Below are positions 1 to 8,492 of a stretch of 64,000 bases of DNA, in pieces. The DNA comes from an uncultured Lachnospiraceae bacterium. Its GTDB lineage: Bacteria > Bacillota > Clostridia > Lachnospirales > Lachnospiraceae. The translations under genes and the position numbers were made by a program. Under the pieces are notes generated by a model. The model saw only the letters and a program-made list of their open reading frames with translations. It had not been told where the DNA came from and did not search any database. The stretch covers positions 1 through 64,000 of the forward strand of contig CAOKWI010000014.1 in assembly GCA_948473115.1 (NCBI GenBank), in the 5' to 3' direction. Position 1 is the first letter of the stretch; every line of letters begins with the position of its first letter.

Positions 1-34
1 TCAACCACCCTTCTTGGAATTCCCTATATTTGAA

Positions 35-1210
35 TTATACAGGAAGCTCCTTTTGATATTTCATTTTCGCCAATTGAGAGGGAACATGCTGTATTGCGCC
101 GCTTTTCTTCCTTACGATGTAGACGATCTCCCCCTGGCTGTTTTTCGTGCATCCGATGATCTCTATGGATGTGGTGTCCCGTCGCTTCCCGGCCTCATAG
201 TCTCGGTCTATCACGCTTTGCATCCTCGCCACAAACGGACCAACGCCTACGGGGTTTTTGGACGCACTGCGGAAATAATATGTAGGGGAAAAATCCTCTG
301 TCCCGTCGGCTAAAAGCGGCCTTGTCGGATATTCCAGATTTTCCGCAGTGCATTCGCGTAATAATTTGGCACATTCCGGACAAGTATCTTTATCGCACCC
401 AAACGCAATAAGGCGGGCGTCTTTTTGATGCTTATGTGCGTATAGGATCATATTGGCTTCCGCATGCGTCTTTATTCCCCTGAGAATCGTATAGCCCAGT
501 TCCTGTGCCCTTTCTCTCATTGTCGGTGTCATCAGCGTATCATTGACCATAGCGATGTGGAGAAAGCTCCCTTTCACCTGAAACGCCGCGCATACAACAG
601 TGGTATTTCCGCTAAACGACCTGCCGTCCAAAACACGGTGAATTGCCTTTGCGTCATCCACCAAATCCTTTCTTCGCTTAGCCGGGCGGACAATGCGGCT
701 CGCATCATTGCTGACATGGCGGGTTGCGCGCCTTCCATCCATTCTCACAGTGGAGATATTATGATGGTCTTCCATATCGTCGTCAGAACAGAAAGACTCC
801 AATATGTCCTCAGAGTCATGTGGAGGACGTGCATCCCCTGGCTTAGGGCACATCTGGACAAGCGGATTCCACCAGGTACTTTTCTGTGTATTGGGCTGTC
901 CCCCTTCCCTTTTCTCCCGCAGCGCCGCATTGCCCAGTAGATCCGCCTCCCGCTCCAGAGATGCGCTGTCATTCATCTTCAAGTCATACCTGCTTACAGT
1001 AGGCCGTACCCTTCCCTGCTTCTGCTGCATAACATGCGCAAGCTCGTGGGGCAGATGCCTCTCCTGACCCGATCCAAGGTAGACATTTTTCCCTGCCGTA
1101 TATGCATATGCGCCTATTCGGGCAGGGTTAGGTGATGAATAATGAATCCTTACATCCTCAAAGGACAGACCTGACATATGCTCAAATCCTGATTTCAGTC
1201 CTTCGGGCAC
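35..1210 (-). CDS. DUF4157-deaminase toxin-like protein, 5' end frameshifted
   Basis: The readable frame gives 391 residues. Residues 1-95 match the DUF4157 domain found at the N-terminus of many contractile-injection and polymorphic-toxin effectors, with a metalloprotease-like HELAH motif near residue 55. The C-terminal half has HAE (about residue 250) followed by a CPEC motif (about residue 279), the zinc-site signature of cytidine-deaminase-fold toxins. The GTG at 1208-1210 is unlikely to be the true start: the in-frame DNA just upstream still encodes the conserved pre-DUF4157 stretch (TESTGVSVPEG). A better start, ATG at 1293-1295 behind AGGA, lies in another frame, joined across an A8 tract. 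A deaminase acting on nucleic acid or nucleotides is inferred; the target is unknown. No immunity gene is recognisable in the window next to it. Confidence 0.72.
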   Translation of the reverse strand: MPEGLKSGFEHMSGLSFEDVRIHYSSPNPARIGAYAYTAGKNVYLGSGQERHLPHELAHVMQQKQGRVRPTVSRYDLKMNDSASLEREADLLGNAALREKREGGQPNTQKSTWWNPLVQMCPKPGDARPPHDSEDILESFCSDDDMEDHHNISTVRMDGRRATRHVSNDASRIVRPAKRRKDLVDDAKAIHRVLDGRSFSGNTTVVCAAFQVKGSFLHIAMVNDTLMTPTMRERAQELGYTILRGIKTHAEANMILYAHKHQKDARLIAFGCDKDTCPECAKLLRECTAENLEYPTRPLLADGTEDFSPTYYFRSASKNPVGVGPFVARMQSVIDRDYEAGKRRDTTSIEIIGCTKNSQGEIVYIVRKKSGAIQHVPSQLAKMKYQKELPV

Positions 1211-1255
1211 GGATACCCCGGTGCTCTCTGTTAATACCGGCTGTCTCCGCCGTCC

Positions 1256-1263
1256 TTTTTTTT
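1256..1263 (-). other. A8 homopolymer splitting the DUF4157 gene
   Basis: Read on the minus strand, eight A residues followed by GG join a short ATG-initiated frame (1264-1295) to the DUF4157 frame. With eight A the first frame stops after about 21 codons. With nine A the two frames would fuse and supply about 28 extra N-terminal residues. Such tracts are classic slippage sites, but they are also classic sequencing-error sites. Confidence 0.6.
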
Positions 1264-1438
1264 AAAAGCATGTTCTGCTGTATCAATTCCATCATAACTT
1301 TTCCTGTAACCGCCTTTTTTTCATAACCGCCCAAACCAAATGTCCGGAAACCTCCTGCTGTTTTGTTCCCTTCTTTTTATAATTATACACTACCCTATTG
1401 CATTACACAATTATTTCATCCTTTTCCGGAGGTTTTAT

Positions 1439-1522
1439 ATGCGTAAAAGTTATAATTTATACTTGAATATCTATTCGGATAATGGCACAAAAAGGGTAAA
1501 TGTGACTGTAAACTGCGAATGA
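1439..1522 (+). CDS. Possible 27-residue peptide
   Basis: A 27-codon frame starts at ATG 1439 with TCCGGAGG placed well upstream. The product is polar and basic, rich in Asn and Tyr, with no signal or membrane segment. No family is recognised. It sits in the gap between the divergent deaminase gene and the decayed Wadjet operon and may be a chance frame or a leader remnant. Confidence 0.25.
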   Translation: MRKSYNLYLNIYSDNGTKRVNVTVNCE

Positions 1523-1564
1523 CGGATATCCGGTACTTCCGATATCCCGATAAAGAATAGGGAA

Positions 1565-2425
1565 ATGAAGATAAGCGAAAAACTTGTTAAGCCCATACAT
1601 GAAGCCAAATATCTGGATGTGGAAAATTCCGACAGGTATCGTTCCATTACCCGGCTGTTTTACTTGAACTATGAGAAGCTGAAATACTGGATGTATCAGG
1701 AAGAGATCTATGAGGAACTGACGGAGGACGCTTACTTTGCGGGTTATACCGTGGAGCAGTGCCAGCAGGATCTGGAAACCCTGACTAACTGGGGAAATCT
1801 TGCAACGATCCAGGACACGCGGCGGGTAACCTCCATTGAAGAGTTTAAAAATAAGAAGTTTCGCTACCAGCTTACGGAGACGACGGTGGAAATCGAGCGT
1901 ATGGTGATTCGGCTGGAAAATCTGTTTATTGAAGGGGCGTCTCTGGAACCTACATTTCTGGAGAGGCTCCGCTTTTCATTGGGCAGAATGGCGGAGATGC
2001 GGGAGAGCGACACGGAGAAAATTTACGGCTGGTGGAATGATCTGAACAATGATTTTATCCGGCTGAATCAGAATTATCAGGATTATATGAGGGAACTGAA
2101 CAGTGTAAAAGCGGAAGAAATGATGAAGACAAAAGAGTTCCTGGTGTTTAAGGATCGCTTGATAGAGTATCTCCGTTCCTTTGTGAAAAGCCTCCAGGTC
2201 AACGTGACGGCCATAGAGCAGATCTTAAAGAAAGTACAGCCGGAAACGGTTCAATATGTGCTCGACCAGGTGACTGTCTATGAAATGTCCATCCCGCGGA
2301 TCGAGGTGGAGCTGGATGCGGAACAGATTTATGGTATTGGGGGAGGACTGCCGCATGGGGCGTTTTCTTCCGGAGGAAAACACACTGTCGGACATTCTGC
2401 TCTTGTGCGGGCAGCTGTTGCGTGA
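1565..2425 (+). pseudogene. Truncated Wadjet JetA-like protein (DUF2397)
   Basis: The first about 260 residues resemble DUF2397/TIGR02677, the first gene of the DUF2397-DUF2398-TIGR02680-DUF2399 operon assigned to Wadjet (type III), an SMC-like system that cleaves plasmids. Family members run to about 500 residues; here the similarity ends near 2340, and about 30 unrelated residues follow to the stop. The next frame carries the end of the neighbouring DUF2398 gene, so a deletion/frameshift seems to have fused the two genes' remnants. ATG 1565 has a weak GGGA just upstream. Family call is from sequence memory; the decay is read directly. Confidence 0.7.
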
Positions 2426-2714
2426 GAAGGTGGATTCAGGTGAATATGAGCTGCAGAATAACGAGAGCGTCAGGATATCCAGGGAAGCGTTCAGGGGGCT
2501 GCTTGAGGAATGCAGGAAGAGGTTTGGCACTGGATTTATAAATACTTACCGGGAAATGGTGACAGAAGAGTTTTATCAGGAGATATTTGCGTATCTGACC
2601 GAATTGGAGCTGGTGGAGGAGCAGAGGGAGGATATCCTGATCAAACCGGCGTTGGGAAGAGTGATCGGAAGATATCCGGAGGGTTTTTCAGGAGGAAGCG
2701 AGAATGAACAGTGA
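2355..2714 (+). pseudogene. C-terminal remnant of Wadjet JetB-like protein (DUF2398)
   Basis: About 110 residues remain, ending in a PALGR...GRYPEGF block like the tail of DUF2398/TIGR02678 proteins (normally about 400 residues). The 5' two thirds are missing, deleted together with the end of the DUF2397 gene. The stop overlaps the ATG of the next gene by 11 bases, the operon junction expected for an originally intact system. Confidence 0.6.
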
Positions 2715-2874
2715 ATGGCAGATCAACAGGATCGGACTGATGGATTTCTGGTATTATGACGATCAGGAATTTGATTTCCTGGATGGAAGAATGCTGTTAC
2801 GGGGAGCCAACGGCTCAGGAAAATCCGTCACCATGCAGAGCTTTATCCCCCTTCTTTGGGAAAAGCGCCTTTGA
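2704..2874 (+). pseudogene. N-terminal remnant of Wadjet JetC-like SMC ATPase
   Basis: Fifty-six residues keep the N-terminal ATPase start, including the Walker A motif GANGSGKS followed by VTMQSFIPLL, as in TIGR02680 SMC-like proteins, which are normally about 1,300 residues long. The frame then hits a stop at 2872. The following frame carries an internal coiled-coil fragment, so almost the whole arm and the C-terminal ATPase half are lost. Confidence 0.72.
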
Positions 2875-3052
2875 AGCCAGGGAACAGGAATTGAAGGACA
2901 GCCTGTACGAAGAGAACCGGCAGAAGCAGTTTCTTCTCGGGGAACAGCAGCGTATTGTCGGGGAACTGCAGGAATGGCGGGATAAAAAGGATCCGGAACC
3001 GGAATGCAGTGAAGCGGTTCAGCGCAGCCGCCGGCTGCTGACGGCTTTTTAA
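2875..3052 (+). pseudogene. Coiled-coil fragment of the JetC-like ATPase
   Basis: In a frame shifted relative to the Walker A fragment, about 60 residues rich in Glu, Gln, Lys and Arg read like a piece of an SMC coiled-coil arm. The frame stops at 3050-3052. It has no start of its own and is best read as debris of the same gene after an internal deletion. Confidence 0.5.
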
Positions 3053-3072
3053 AGTAGAAGCTTTCTGAGACT

Positions 3073-3903
3073 TTGGACAGGGAGGATTTCCAGAGGGAAA
3101 CAGCGGGAATCCCAGGCACAGAGGGGCAGAAGGGGCTGTGCCAGGGGGAAACGGAGTGGGTTCCGAACACAGAAGGGCAGAAGGGGCTGCGCCAGGAGGA
3201 AACGGAGTGGGTTCCGAACACAGAGGGGCAGAGGGGGCTGCTCACGGTGGAGGGAAAGGCCCGTCTGTTTTATGAGGCAGGGCTTTTCAGGGATGAGCTT
3301 TCCAATAATACGCTTGTCTATGGAATTACCGGTATGGGAAAGGATGGGGAGCCTCATGAGGGGATCTCCGGTTTCCTGAAACGCAGGGAACCGTTACAGC
3401 TCACACTTATGTCCATGAGGAAGCTGGCGCGGGTATGTCCCCAGAAGGAAAAACGCGTCTATATTGTGGAGAATCCGGCTGTTTTCTCGAAATTGATGAG
3501 GGCCTGGCCGGAGGCGGCGATCGTATGTGGAAACGGGCAGATACGCCTGGCTGCCCTGGTCTTATTGGATCTGTTTGACGCGGAGACGGCTTTTCTGTAT
3601 GCGGGTGACTATGACCCGGAGGGACTGCAGATCGCCCAGCGGTTGAAAGAACGCTACGGGGAGAGACTGCGGTTATGGAAATACAGCAGGGAGTTTTATG
3701 AAGGATATCAGTCTGATGTGGAGATTTCGGCAAAGAGCTTAAAGAAGCTGGAACACATTTATTTGCCGGAATTGCAGGAAATCAGGCAGGCAATGCTCCA
3801 AAAGAAGAAAGCGGCATACCAGGAGGCAATGCTGGAGGAATATCTGAGACAAGTGTGTAAAGAAATTCTAAGCGGCCAAAACACGCTCGCTAAGAATTTC
3901 TAA
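3073..3903 (+). pseudogene. Wadjet JetD-like nuclease remnant (DUF2399)
   Basis: The C-terminal about 200 residues match DUF2399, the topoisomerase VI-A/Toprim-like nuclease subunit of this Wadjet type: a YAGDYDPEGLQIA motif near residue 178 is the metal-binding Toprim-like signature. The N-terminal part is replaced by a 17-residue tandem repeat (about residues 18-57) and only a TTG is available as start. The expected N-terminal winged-helix region is absent. The catalytic part may still be translatable, but without intact partners the system is unlikely to work. Confidence 0.65.
3127..3240 (+). repeat. 51-bp tandem repeat, just over two copies
   Basis: Two near-identical 51-bp units beginning CAGAAGGGGCTG (3127 and 3178), plus a partial third, differ at only a few bases. 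The period is in frame and encodes a 17-residue repeat containing ETEWVPNTEGQ. It lies in the N-terminal part of the DUF2399 remnant, where the family has unique sequence. Confidence 0.8.
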
Positions 3904-3919
3904 GTTACACAAATTGCTA

Positions 3920-3964
3920 AAGCAATGGGAAGAATGCCAAGTACAGGCATTCTTCCCATTGCTT
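3920..3964. terminator. Perfect 19-bp hairpin
   Basis: The arms at 3920-3938 and 3946-3964 are perfect inverted complements around a 7-base loop. It follows the DUF2399 remnant and faces the convergent lipoprotein gene, so it may terminate from either side. There is no long T run after it. Confidence 0.6.
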
Positions 3965-3990
3965 GTTTGTGCCGCTGAAGCGGCATTCCG

Positions 3991-4017
3991 GGAAGAACGC
4001 AAAGACAGCGTTCTTCC
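3991..4017. repeat. Second hairpin sharing the GGAAGAA core
   Basis: GGAAGAACGC (3991-4000) pairs with GCGTTCTTCC (4008-4017) around a 7-base loop. The stem shares its GGAAGAA/TTCTTCC core and the spacing with the hairpin at 3920-3964, suggesting duplication of one palindromic unit. Confidence 0.5.
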
Positions 4018-4090
4018 GGTTCTGCACCAGTTCATTGATTCTTTTATCTCAATCTGATTCATAGGAAGAGCGGGACACAGACTGCTCGGA

Positions 4091-4870
4091 TTACTGTGCC
4101 GCGGTCACGGAAGTGATGTGGGGATTTACGCCCTCATACCAGTACAGGAAGCCCTCCAGGTCGATCACATCGCCCACTTTCAGGTTCTTGACTGCCGCAT
4201 AGACATCGGTGGTATTGTCGCAGAGATAGGACTCTACGGTGAAGGTGTATGTATTGCCGTTCAGGGAAACGTTAAAATACAGATCGTCGCCGTCCTGACC
4301 GGAACCGTCCCATTTGTAGAGGTATGCCGCGCCGCTGTCATTTGCGGGTTCAACGGTCATGCCCTTAAACGCAACATACTCGTTCTGATGGTCGATCAGC
4401 TCATCGGTGCCCAGCAGTGAGGTGACATCCTTTGCCTCGGCAATGTAAGTAGCATCGTCCATGATCTCAAAGGTAGCCTCAATAATCTCCACTTCGCCGG
4501 ACCATTCAGCCTTGTAGCCGGTCACCTTGATCTTGGTGCCGGGGGTCAGCTTATCATAGTCTTCCTGGGAACATTCCATATCGTACAGGAAGTAAGCGCC
4601 GTCCGTGTCCTGAGCATATACTGTGGCAGTGTCCTTGTTATCCCTGCTGGAGTTGCCCTGATACCAGGACTGTTTCGCCTGAACGTAGGCTTCGATGACA
4701 ACTTCACTGTCCAGCGGCGCCGCAACATACTCGGCATAGGTCATCACGCCCTCGGATTTCACATCGGCATTTGCACTTGCGCCTGCATTGCCGCCGTTGT
4801 TGGTGTCGCCGCAGCCTGTAAACGCAAAGACCAGCGCAAGGGCTAAGGCTAAAACTAGATTCTTTTTCAT
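4091..4870 (-). CDS. Lipoprotein with OB-fold-like domains
   Basis: This 259-residue protein has a lipoprotein signal peptide (basic start, hydrophobic core, lipobox FTGC with Cys near residue 20), so it should be anchored on the outer face of the membrane. After an Asn/Gly-rich linker, two similar beta-rich segments (about 40-140 and 150-255) each hold a stretch of the kind G-x-x-I-x-V-x-G-x and resemble OB-fold domains of secreted clostridial lipoproteins. No catalytic residues are evident. It lies 79 bases downstream of the solute-binding gene on the same strand and could belong to that operon. Ligand unknown. Confidence 0.6.
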   Translation of the reverse strand: MKKNLVLALALALVFAFTGCGDTNNGGNAGASANADVKSEGVMTYAEYVAAPLDSEVVIEAYVQAKQSWYQGNSSRDNKDTATVYAQDTDGAYFLYDMECSQEDYDKLTPGTKIKVTGYKAEWSGEVEIIEATFEIMDDATYIAEAKDVTSLLGTDELIDHQNEYVAFKGMTVEPANDSGAAYLYKWDGSGQDGDDLYFNVSLNGNTYTFTVESYLCDNTTDVYAAVKNLKVGDVIDLEGFLYWYEGVNPHITSVTAAQ

Positions 4871-4949
4871 AAGTTCTCCTCTTTTCTGAAAAATAGTTTA
4901 TAAAGCTGTTAATGGAAACAATGTTATTATACCTTAAATTTCTAATAAA

Positions 4950-6590
4950 TCAAGGATTATTTCCGCTTCCTTCTTTCCGCCTTCTCTCCGCTTTGATTTT
5001 TTCAGAGCCCACATACAAAAGGATCAGCGCCCACGTAATTCCCAGCGCTGCGAGCAGAAGCACGGATGTGCGCGGCAGCTTTCCCAGCTCCTGTTTTCCC
5101 GCGGCGGCCTGGCTGGCCTGCCCCAGGCGGTACAAGGAGGTCACGTCGGTAAACAGCTTTTCCAGGTAGGCATCGTCCACCGTCTCCTTACGCCGTATAG
5201 ACTTTGCCACATTCTCGATCATCTGCCCGGCGGCATCCCTCAGGGAAGCGGAGCCGTTGAAAACAGGGGTGACAAAGGTGTGCTCCACATTGTCGAGAAG
5301 CAGCTGGGAAGCCTTGATCTTCACGTCATAATAGGTATCATTGTCCTCCCCGCAGCGGGACAGATATTCCTGATATTCCGCGGAGCCCTGCGCCATGGAG
5401 GTGACGGGCACATAGCCCTCCGTCTCCGCATAGGCGATCTGTACCTCGTTGGTAAGCAGATATTGGGCAAAGAGCCAGGACGCCAGTACTTCCTGAGAAT
5501 CCGGTTTGTTAAAGATGCAGACGGAAGGTCCCTGGGAGATCATCCGGGGATTTTCAGGGTCAAACTGAGGGATTGTCATGACCTCTGTCTCAAATTCCAC
5601 CAGCGCCTCCTCGCTGATATCGGAGAGAGGCGCGTCCGTACCCATCCAGGTAGCGCCGGCGGTGGAGTCAATGGCAAAGATGCACTGTCCCGCGTTCAGG
5701 AAATTGGCGGGGTAGCTGGAGATCTTAAAGGTGGAGAAGGCCCCTTTTTTCACATGCTCCGCAATGGTGTAAAGCAATTCCTCCGTCGTGTCGTTAAAGA
5801 TCAGTATCTCACCGTCCGCTGTGGAATAGCCGGCATCCCTCTGCTTCAGCATCTGGATCATCATATTGTCCGTGGACTTATAGATGAAAGGGATCATGAC
5901 CTTCTGACCGTTGACCAGGTAATTGCCCTCGCTGTCCTGCGCCGTGGCCGCGTCCGCGACCTCCCAGACAAAGTCCCAGGTCAGAGACTCCGGCAGGGTG
6001 TACCCCAAAGCTTCCACATAAGTTTTATTGACATAGCAGGCTTCCGTGGAGCGCATATAGGGGAGGGCGTAGTAATGGCCGCTGAAAGAGCACTCCTCCA
6101 AAAACTGTGGAAGGATCTGGTCTTTGGAGGGCGCGTCAAAACGCACTTCGCTGCCTCCCAGTCCGTATTTCCCGTCCTCCAGCAACGCGTCCAGGGGTAC
6201 CACGATATTGGTTCCCGTGAGATAGGTGGCAATGTGGTCGGGGTAAGTGATACAGACATTGGGGGTGGTATTGGTGGCAATGTTGGTGATCACGTCGTTG
6301 TAGATCTTGCCGTAATCCGTGTACAGGCGCAGGTTTACCGTGATATTGGGATAAAGCTCCTGAAAATCGGCAATCGCCTGTCTGTAGATATCGGTTTGTG
6401 TCTTGTTGGTGTCATTTTTTGCCCAGAAGGTGATCTCGTAATTGCGCCAGGTGTCAAAGCCTTCGGGAACAGTGAATTCCGCCATGCCCCTGGAGCCATG
6501 ACAGCCGGTCAGCAGCAGGACGCCCAGCAGGAAAGCGCCCAGGGAGACTGCTGCGGAACGAAATCGTTTCCTGATAGATTGATAAATCAT
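4950..6590 (-). CDS. Extracellular solute-binding lipoprotein (family 1, sugar-type)
   Basis: About 546 residues. It begins with a basic lipoprotein signal whose lipobox is LTGC. The body matches MalE/UgpB-type binding proteins (FQELYPNITVNL, later VPLDALLEDG and a typical YALPYMRSTEACYVN segment), which hand sugars or glycerol-phosphate-like ligands to an ABC importer. Its ATG (6588-6590) overlaps the stop of the upstream permease by 4 bases, indicating translational coupling. Unusually, the C-terminus has a hydrophobic helix of about 18 residues followed by a very basic tail, as if the protein were anchored at both ends. Substrate is not deducible. Confidence 0.85.
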   Translation of the reverse strand: MIYQSIRKRFRSAAVSLGAFLLGVLLLTGCHGSRGMAEFTVPEGFDTWRNYEITFWAKNDTNKTQTDIYRQAIADFQELYPNITVNLRLYTDYGKIYNDVITNIATNTTPNVCITYPDHIATYLTGTNIVVPLDALLEDGKYGLGGSEVRFDAPSKDQILPQFLEECSFSGHYYALPYMRSTEACYVNKTYVEALGYTLPESLTWDFVWEVADAATAQDSEGNYLVNGQKVMIPFIYKSTDNMMIQMLKQRDAGYSTADGEILIFNDTTEELLYTIAEHVKKGAFSTFKISSYPANFLNAGQCIFAIDSTAGATWMGTDAPLSDISEEALVEFETEVMTIPQFDPENPRMISQGPSVCIFNKPDSQEVLASWLFAQYLLTNEVQIAYAETEGYVPVTSMAQGSAEYQEYLSRCGEDNDTYYDVKIKASQLLLDNVEHTFVTPVFNGSASLRDAAGQMIENVAKSIRRKETVDDAYLEKLFTDVTSLYRLGQASQAAAGKQELGKLPRTSVLLLAALGITWALILLYVGSEKIKAERRRKEGSGNNP

Positions 6591-7462
6591 CCTTTCGTAC
6601 CTCCTCTTGCCACACCCTCCATCACCTTCCTGCGGAAGATCAGAAACAGCAGGATCAAGGGAATGGAGATCACCACCACGGCGGCCATCATTGCCGGAAT
6701 ATTCTCGCGGCCGAAGCCGTTTTCCCGGATCTCCTGAATCCCGTTGGACACCAGATAATAGTCGGGATCGTCGGTGATCAGCCGGGGCCATACATAGGAA
6801 TTCCAGCATTCAATGACTTTCAGGATCACAATGGTGATCAGGGTGGGTCTGCAGATGGGGATCATCACCTTCCGCAGATAGCGCAGATCCGGCGTCCCGT
6901 CCACCTTGGCGGCGTAATACAGCTCGTCCGGAACCTGGGCGAAATTCTCCCGCAGGAGATAAATGTAAAAGACGGAGGTTACGGAGGGCAGGATCAGGCC
7001 TATAAAGGTATTCCGCCAGCCCAGATTGGTGATCGTGGTAAAGTTCGTGATGACCACCAGCTCGTTGGGGATCATCATCAGGGACAAAAACAGGGTAAAG
7101 GCGAGGTTCTTCCCCCGAAACTCCAGCCTTGCGAAGGCGAAGGCGGCGAGGGTGATGACCGCCACCATGATCAGGGTTGTGATCACTGTGAAGATCAGTG
7201 TGTTGATCAGGTACTGCCCCAGCGGCACGGCGGTAAAGGCATCCACGTAATTCTGGAGTGTGGGCGATAAGGTAAAGAAGGCGGGCACGTGCTCCGCGTT
7301 GTAGGAGCCGTAGCTTTTCAGGGAGGTCAGCACCATCCAGTAAAAGGGAAACAGCACCACCAGCGCCCACAGGGCGAGAAGAGCGTATATGACCACATTT
7401 CCCGCGGTCTTCCGGATGTGGGCGGATCGTTGTATTTTATTGTAATCTTTTTTGGTTTCCAT
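6587..7462 (-). CDS. ABC sugar permease, MalG-type
   Basis: This 291-residue integral membrane protein has about six hydrophobic helices. A cytoplasmic EAA-type loop (about residues 185-205: AAKVDGTPDLRYLRKVMIP) docks on the ATPase. Length and layout fit the carbohydrate uptake 1 (MalG) permeases. It follows the MalF-type gene by 11 bases and overlaps the binding-protein gene. Confidence 0.9.
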   Translation of the reverse strand: METKKDYNKIQRSAHIRKTAGNVVIYALLALWALVVLFPFYWMVLTSLKSYGSYNAEHVPAFFTLSPTLQNYVDAFTAVPLGQYLINTLIFTVITTLIMVAVITLAAFAFARLEFRGKNLAFTLFLSLMMIPNELVVITNFTTITNLGWRNTFIGLILPSVTSVFYIYLLRENFAQVPDELYYAAKVDGTPDLRYLRKVMIPICRPTLITIVILKVIECWNSYVWPRLITDDPDYYLVSNGIQEIRENGFGRENIPAMMAAVVVISIPLILLFLIFRRKVMEGVARGGTKG

Positions 7463-7473
7463 AAAAGCCTCCC

Positions 7474-8367
7474 TTAAGTATAGTGCACATGTTTCCGGCT
7501 GACGAGCAGATTGATACAGGTGATGGTCAGGACAATGGCGAAGAGCAGGATGGCCGCTGCCGACGCATAGGAGGGATAGCCGCCGCTGTCACCGTACAGC
7601 ATGTCGTAGACATAACCAACGATGGTGTTCATCTCCGCCGCGTTCAGGTTGGTGCCGAACAATGCCACCGCGTCACTGTAAGCCTTGAATGCCCCGATGA
7701 ATCCCGTGATGATCAGGTAGAACACCGTGGGGGAAATCATGGGCAGGGTGATTCTGCGGAAAATGCGAAACCTCGATGTACCGTCCACCCGGGCCGCGTT
7801 GTAATACACCTGATTGACGGAAGCCAGGGCGCTGGTCAGGATCAGGATCTTGAAAGGCATGACCACCCAGACCGTGTAAAAGCAAAGGACAAACATCTTT
7901 GCCCAATAGGGGCCGTCAATAAAGTCCACGGAAGTACCTCCGAACCAGTTGACCAGCAGATTGACCAGACCGTCCGAGTAGGCCGTCTTTTTGAACAGGA
8001 TCATAAATACCAGGCCGACTGCCAGGGTGTTGGTGACATAGGGCAGGAAGTAGACGGTCTGGAACAGCTCCTTTAAGGGTCTGATGGAACTCAGACCCAG
8101 GGAGATCAGCAGCGCAAGTCCTGTGGACAGGGGCACCGTGATGATCACCAGGATAAACGTATTTTTCACCGCCTGCAGAAAATAGGGATCATGCAGGACA
8201 TAAGAATAATTGTACATACCAACGTCAAAAAATGTCTGGGAGGCGGAATTATATCCCTCCTCGAAGGAATAGACAAATACATCGATCAGCGGATAGATCA
8301 TGAAAACGCCCAGAAACAGAAACGCAGGCAGCAGGTATAGCCATCCTTTCAGATTTTGTTTTTCCAT
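7474..8367 (-). CDS. ABC sugar permease, MalF-type
   Basis: About 297 residues with six predicted membrane helices and the EAA loop AARVDGTSRFRIFRRITLP (about residues 195-213), typical of MalF-like partners. ATG 8365-8367 is chosen because AAGGAC sits eight bases upstream; an in-frame ATG at 8383-8385 lacks such a site. The partner permease, binding protein and ATPase flank it on the same strand. Confidence 0.9.
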   Translation of the reverse strand: MEKQNLKGWLYLLPAFLFLGVFMIYPLIDVFVYSFEEGYNSASQTFFDVGMYNYSYVLHDPYFLQAVKNTFILVIITVPLSTGLALLISLGLSSIRPLKELFQTVYFLPYVTNTLAVGLVFMILFKKTAYSDGLVNLLVNWFGGTSVDFIDGPYWAKMFVLCFYTVWVVMPFKILILTSALASVNQVYYNAARVDGTSRFRIFRRITLPMISPTVFYLIITGFIGAFKAYSDAVALFGTNLNAAEMNTIVGYVYDMLYGDSGGYPSYASAAAILLFAIVLTITCINLLVSRKHVHYT

Positions 8368-8378
8368 AATGTGTGTCC

Positions 8379-8490
8379 TTTCCATAATAATAATGCCATT
8401 GTGATGTCCTTTTTATCGCACCATTGTCATATTCTTTCCATAATAATAATGCCATTGTGATGTCCCTTCTATTGTGCCATTCCCGGGGCT
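8379..8490. repeat. 56-bp imperfect tandem duplication in the ATPase-permease spacer
   Basis: The 31-base block starting TTTCCATAATAATAATGCC occurs at 8379 and again at 8435, with further degenerate pieces on both sides (CCATAATGTG before, GTGCCATT and TTCTATTG after). In the direction of transcription it lies directly before the MalF-type start and ends in its ribosome site. Confidence 0.75.
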
Positions 8491-8492
8491 TT

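Noticed and set aside
5280..6737. Long plus-strand frame over the solute-binding gene
   Set aside because: Opposite a well-supported binding protein, no domain, no ribosome site.
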